This document shows positions 59,226 to 64,000 of a stretch of DNA of 64,000 bases, in pieces; within the stretch, counting starts at the first letter, position 1; every line of letters starts with the position of its first letter. Source of the DNA: Microbacterium lacus (GTDB lineage: Bacteria; Actinomycetota; Actinomycetes; Actinomycetales; Microbacteriaceae). The DNA lies in the NCBI RefSeq assembly GCF_039531105.1, contig NZ_BAAAPK010000001.1, positions 558,001 to 622,000 on the forward strand, given 5' to 3'. Below the pieces are notes generated by a model. It did not search any database. It was not told the origin of the DNA and saw nothing but the letters and a program-made list of their open reading frames with translations. Made by a program: the position numbers and the translations under genes.

Positions 59226-60781
59226 ATGGAGCACCACGTGTCACGCATAGGCATCGTCGCCGAAGCGCCCCGCGAGAAGCGGGTGTCCGCGACCCCCACC
59301 ACCGTTCCCAAACTCATCGCGCTCGGCTACGACGTCGTCGTCGAAGCCGGCGCGGGGGCGGGCTCGTCCTTTCCGGATGCCGAGTACGCCGCATCCGGAG
59401 CGATCATCGTCGCCGCCGACGAGGCGTGGGCGGCGGACATCGTCCTCAAGGTCGACGCCCCGACACCGGCCGAGATCGCCCGGCTCTCCGACGGCGGGAC
59501 CCTGATCGCCCTCCTGAGCCCGGCGTTGCGTCCCGATCTCGTCGAGTCGCTCGCGACCCGCGGGATCACGGCGCTGGCTCTGGACGCGGTCCCCCGCATC
59601 TCGCGGGCGCAGTCGATGGACGTGCTCAGCTCGATGGCGAACATCTCCGGCTACCGCGCCGTGATCGAGGCGGCGAACGAGTTCGGCCGGTTCTTCACCG
59701 GCCAGGTGACCGCGGCGGGCAAAGTGCCGCCGGCGAAAGTCCTGGTGGCCGGCGCCGGTGTCGCGGGCCTGGCGGCGATCGGCGCCGCGTCGAGCCTCGG
59801 CGCGATCGTGCGGGCGACCGATCCGCGGCCCGAGGTCGCCGATCAGGTCGCCTCGATCGGCGGCGAGTATCTCGAGGTCATCGTGCCCGACGAGGCCAAG
59901 GAGGTCTCCGCCGACGGATACGCGAAGGCGACGAGCGAGGCGTACGACCGGCGGGCCGCGGAGATCTACTCGGAGCAGGCGGCGGACGTCGACATCATCA
60001 TCACCACCGCCCTGATCCCCGGGCGCGCGGCGCCGCGGCTCATCACCGCCGCCGATGTGGCGAGCATGAAGCCCGGCAGCGTCATCGTCGACATGGCGGC
60101 GGCCCAGGGCGGCAACGTGGAGGGCTCGGTCGAAGGCGAGCGGGTGGTGACGGCGAACGGCGTCGTGATCCTCGGCTTCACCGACCTTCCCGGTCGCCTG
60201 CCGCAGCAGGCCTCGCAGCTGTTCGGCACGAACCTCGTGAACCTGCTGAAGCTGCTGACCCCCGCCAAGGACGGCCGGCTGCGGATCGACTTCGACGACG
60301 TCGTCCAGCGCACCGTCACGGTCGTCCGCCGCGGCGAGAAGACGTGGCCGCCGCCGCCCGTGCAGGTCTCGGCGGCCCCGCCGAAGGCCGCGGCGGCGGC
60401 ATCCGCCCCGATCGAACCGAAGAAGCCGATGTCCACGCGTACCCGCGGCACGCTCGTCGCGGCCGGGATCGCCGTGCTGTTCGCGGTGTGCGCGTTCGCG
60501 CCGCCGCCCCTGCCGCAGCACTTCCTCGTCCTGACGCTCTCGGTCGTCGTCGGCTTCTACGTGATCGGACACGTCGCCCACGCCCTGCACACGCCGCTCA
60601 TGAGCGTGACGAACGCGATCTCGGGCATCATCATCGTCGGCGCGATGGTGCAGATCACCGCACCCGACCTCACCGTCCAGATCCTCGCGGCGATCGGGGT
60701 GCTGCTGGCGAGCATCAACATCTTCGGCGGGTTCGCCGTCACCCGGCGCATGCTCGCGATGTTCCAGAAGGGTCAGAGCCG

Positions 60782-60785
<4 letters not shown>
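59226..60785 (+). CDS. pntA: Proton-translocating NAD(P) transhydrogenase subunit alpha
   Basis: The 519-residue subunit has the NAD-binding domain I (residues 1 to about 380): the alanine-dehydrogenase/PNT signature with [52 protein letters not shown] and [12 protein letters not shown]. The C-terminal 130 residues hold three or four transmembrane helices of domain II. Together with PntB it couples hydride transfer from NADH to NADP with proton movement across the membrane, supplying NADPH. The ATG at 59226 is the first good start; a GTG 12 bases later is possible. It overlaps pntB by 4 bases. Confidence 0.96.
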
Positions 60786-62209
<1,424 letters not shown>

Positions 62210-62213
62210 CGCC

Positions 62214-62248
62214 ACGGCCCGGCCCCGCACTCGCGGGAGCCGGGCCGT
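62214..62248. terminator. Bidirectional terminator after pntB
   Basis: A 10-base-pair stem, ACGGCCCGGC (62214-62223) with GCCGGGCCGT (62239-62248), continues into CCCGC/GCGGG (62224-62228 with 62233-62237) around a 4-base loop. It starts four bases after the pntB stop, and CTCCTCATT follows. It also serves the convergent ABC permease gene. Confidence 0.85.
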
Positions 62249-62252
62249 CTCC

Positions 62253-63557
62253 TCATTCGTACCTGAGTGATTCCACCGGGTCGGCACGCGCCGCACGCGC
62301 GGCGGGCAGGGTTCCGGCGAGGAACGCGATGCCCATCACGATGACGATGATCACCGCGATCGAGAGCGGATCGAACGCGATGAGCGTGAGCCCCGGAAGA
62401 TCTGCCAGGAGCGTGCCCGACAGTGCCGAGCTGATGCCCACGCCGGCGACGATCGCCACCGCCACTCCGATCGCACTGCCGAGGAGCCCGATGAAGGCCG
62501 CTTCGAAGCTGAACAGGGAGAACACCCGGCCATTCCCCATGCCCATGGCCTTCATGAGACCGATCTCACGCGTCCGCTCCTGCACGGACATCAGCAGGGT
62601 GTTGACGATGCCGAAGCTCGCGGCGAGCAGGGCGATCACCGCGAAGGCGTTGAGCACGAGGACGATTCCGTCGATCACCGTGCGGAACGCGCCCAGCTGA
62701 TCGGCGACCGTCGACCCGGTGAAGCCCTCCGCGGCGAGCCGATCCTTGAGCGCGGCGATGTCGTCATCGGTCGCCTGTGGGTCGAAACGGATGGTCGCCT
62801 GGGCGTAGCGGTCGAGCTGATCGGCGGGAACGCCGATGTTCTGCGCGTCGAAGAGCGCATCGCTGAGCGCCTGGTTGGGAACGATGCTCGCTCCGGCGGG
62901 GGTGACCAACGCGTCGTCCGCGACCCCGACGACGGTGGCGTCGAACGTGTGCGCGGTGCGCTCGGCGTCGGTGAGGGTGAGCTCCACGGTCTCGCCGATC
63001 GCCTCGTCGGCGTTTCCGAGTCCCATGGGCTCGACGAAGTCGATCGGCAGCACGAGCTGGAGCTCGCTCGACGCGTCGTCCGGCTCGGCACCGGCGGCGA
63101 GCTCGATCGTCTGCCCCGCGATGAGGGCGCCGACGCCGATCACGTACTTCGTCCCGTCACCGGCCTGGATGTAGTCCAGGCTGATCGTCCGGGTGGGCTG
63201 CACGTCGAGGACGCCGTCGATCCCGGCGAGGGTGTCCAGATCATCGGGTCGGAGGGCGATCACGGTGGATCCCGGAGGGCCGGGCTGACCGCTCGCGACG
63301 GCGTCCGGATCGTACTCGACGGGTCCGTCGGCCGCGACGCCGGTCGGCCCGTCCGAGGTCTTCGTGACGGTCATCGCATCGGACGCGCCGATCGCCGTGA
63401 CGGTGTCGTCGATGTAGGCGTTGATGCCGGTACCGAGGCCGCTGGTCAGTGTCAGGGTGAACGCGCCGACGAAGATCGCGAGGATCGTGAGGATGGTCCG
63501 CGTCTTCGAGCGGAAGGTGTTCGCGACGGCGGTGCCGATCAGGTCGAGGGTCTTCAC
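62253..63557 (-). CDS. ABC transporter permease, MacB/FtsX type
   Basis: The 434-residue protein has an N-terminal transmembrane helix (residues 20-40), a long extracytoplasmic domain (about 45-275), and three C-terminal helices (about 285-310, 335-365, 390-415). This is the FtsX/MacB layout. ERTREIGLMKAMGMGNGRVFSLF near residues 315-337 is the family's cytoplasmic coupling segment, cited for REIGLMKAMG. It probably exports or mechanotransmits with the ATPase encoded upstream. The start overlaps the ATPase stop by 4 bases. Substrate unknown. Confidence 0.9.
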   Translation of the reverse strand: MKTLDLIGTAVANTFRSKTRTILTILAIFVGAFTLTLTSGLGTGINAYIDDTVTAIGASDAMTVTKTSDGPTGVAADGPVEYDPDAVASGQPGPPGSTVIALRPDDLDTLAGIDGVLDVQPTRTISLDYIQAGDGTKYVIGVGALIAGQTIELAAGAEPDDASSELQLVLPIDFVEPMGLGNADEAIGETVELTLTDAERTAHTFDATVVGVADDALVTPAGASIVPNQALSDALFDAQNIGVPADQLDRYAQATIRFDPQATDDDIAALKDRLAAEGFTGSTVADQLGAFRTVIDGIVLVLNAFAVIALLAASFGIVNTLLMSVQERTREIGLMKAMGMGNGRVFSLFSFEAAFIGLLGSAIGVAVAIVAGVGISSALSGTLLADLPGLTLIAFDPLSIAVIIVIVMGIAFLAGTLPAARAARADPVESLRYE

Positions 63558-64000
63558 GCCGCCACCCCCGCCGAGTCCTCGACGAGCAGGCCGTCGCGGA
63601 TGAACAGTCGGCGATCGCAGCGGCTCGCGAGGTCTTCGTCGTGCGTCACGACGATGAGCGTGATGCCGTGCTCGCGGTTGAGGCTGAACAGGATGTCCTC
63701 CACCACGGCGCCCGTCGCGCTGTCGAGGTTGCCGGTGGGCTCGTCCGCGAAGATGATCCGCGGGTTGTTCACCAGCGCCCGGGCGATCACCGTGCGCTGC
63801 TTCTGCCCCCCGGACAGATTGACGGCCTTGTTCTTGGCCTTGTCATCCAGTTCGAGTTGCGCGAGGGCGGCCAGGCCGCGGCGTCGACGTTCGGCGCGTC
63901 CGACGCCGGCGATCTTCAGTGGCAGGATCACGTTCTCCAGCACCGACGTGTTCCCGGTGAGGAAGAACTGCTGGAACACGAACCCGAACGTCTTGTTGCG
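63554..64000 (-). CDS. ABC transporter ATPase, LolD/MacB type, N-terminus missing
   Basis: The gene runs off the right end of the window; 148 codons plus stop are present and the start is missing. Visible elements are FGFVFQQFFL (Q-loop), NLSGGQKQRTVIARALVNNP (signature, key LSGGQKQR), Walker B RIIFADEPTGNLDSATG, and the His loop in IVVTHDEDLASRC. These fit the LolD/MacB/YknY family that pairs with FtsX-like permeases. It overlaps the permease start by 4 bases. The missing part holds Walker A. Confidence 0.92.
   Translation of the reverse strand, partial: RNKTFGFVFQQFFLTGNTSVLENVILPLKIAGVGRAERRRRGLAALAQLELDDKAKNKAVNLSGGQKQRTVIARALVNNPRIIFADEPTGNLDSATGAVVEDILFSLNREHGITLIVVTHDEDLASRCDRRLFIRDGLLVEDSAGVAA

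Overview
The window is a gene-dense, roughly 70% G+C chromosomal segment from an actinobacterium, most likely Microbacterium or a close Microbacteriaceae relative. The base composition, frequent GTG starts and 4-base stop/start overlaps fit this. So do the folP-folB-folK-DUF3180-bPH2 order, the DUF4192, DUF2256/DUF3253 and F420-type LLM genes, and a mycobacterial-type ArgA. The genus is inferred from gene content only.

Layout. 1-7641: the end of a folate operon (folP', folB, folK), a DUF3180 membrane protein, two membrane bPH2 proteins, a DUF2520 Rossmann protein and lysS, then a DUF4192 gene and a 62-residue membrane protein. 7683-9149: cardiolipin synthase. 9150-32995: a surface/exopolysaccharide locus with a nucleotidyltransferase-fold protein and PqqD partner, an O-antigen-ligase/polymerase-like protein, a Wzc-like tyrosine kinase, a pyruvyl transferase, at least ten glycosyltransferases, a PglK-type ABC exporter, a Tat-exported cysteine-containing protein, a MauE-thioredoxin fusion, a low-molecular-weight tyrosine phosphatase and a GT-C type membrane glycosyltransferase. 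33077-38697: two paralogous lipoproteins, an XRE regulator with a DUF2975 membrane partner, clpC and argA.

38775-46647 includes a catabolic cluster: an ethanolamine-permease-like transporter, a glutamine-synthetase-like ligase, a class I amidotransferase-type hydrolase, an aldehyde dehydrogenase, an SDR and a GntR/FCD regulator. Together these could take ethanolamine through gamma-glutamylated intermediates to glutamate and glycine. A probable structured RNA lies beside it at about 39503-39682. 46668-53890 holds radA, an SRPBCC protein, a serine hydrolase lipoprotein, L-lactate dehydrogenase, an MFS exporter and an LLM oxidoreductase. 53930-64000 holds tRNA-Ser(CGA), a LysR regulator, an ABM monooxygenase and DJ-1/PfpI pair, an alpha/beta hydrolase fused to a polytopic membrane domain, pntAB, and a MacB/LolCDE-type ABC permease with the start-truncated gene of its ATPase.

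No CRISPR array, transposase, integrase or prophage gene was seen. The most interesting signals are the SDR-containing gamma-glutamylation cluster with an operator-like repeat array, the orphan structured RNA candidate, the four-copy cysteine domain in the lipoprotein pair, the compound inverted repeat at 47050-47113, and the recurring GGATGCC-containing hairpins.
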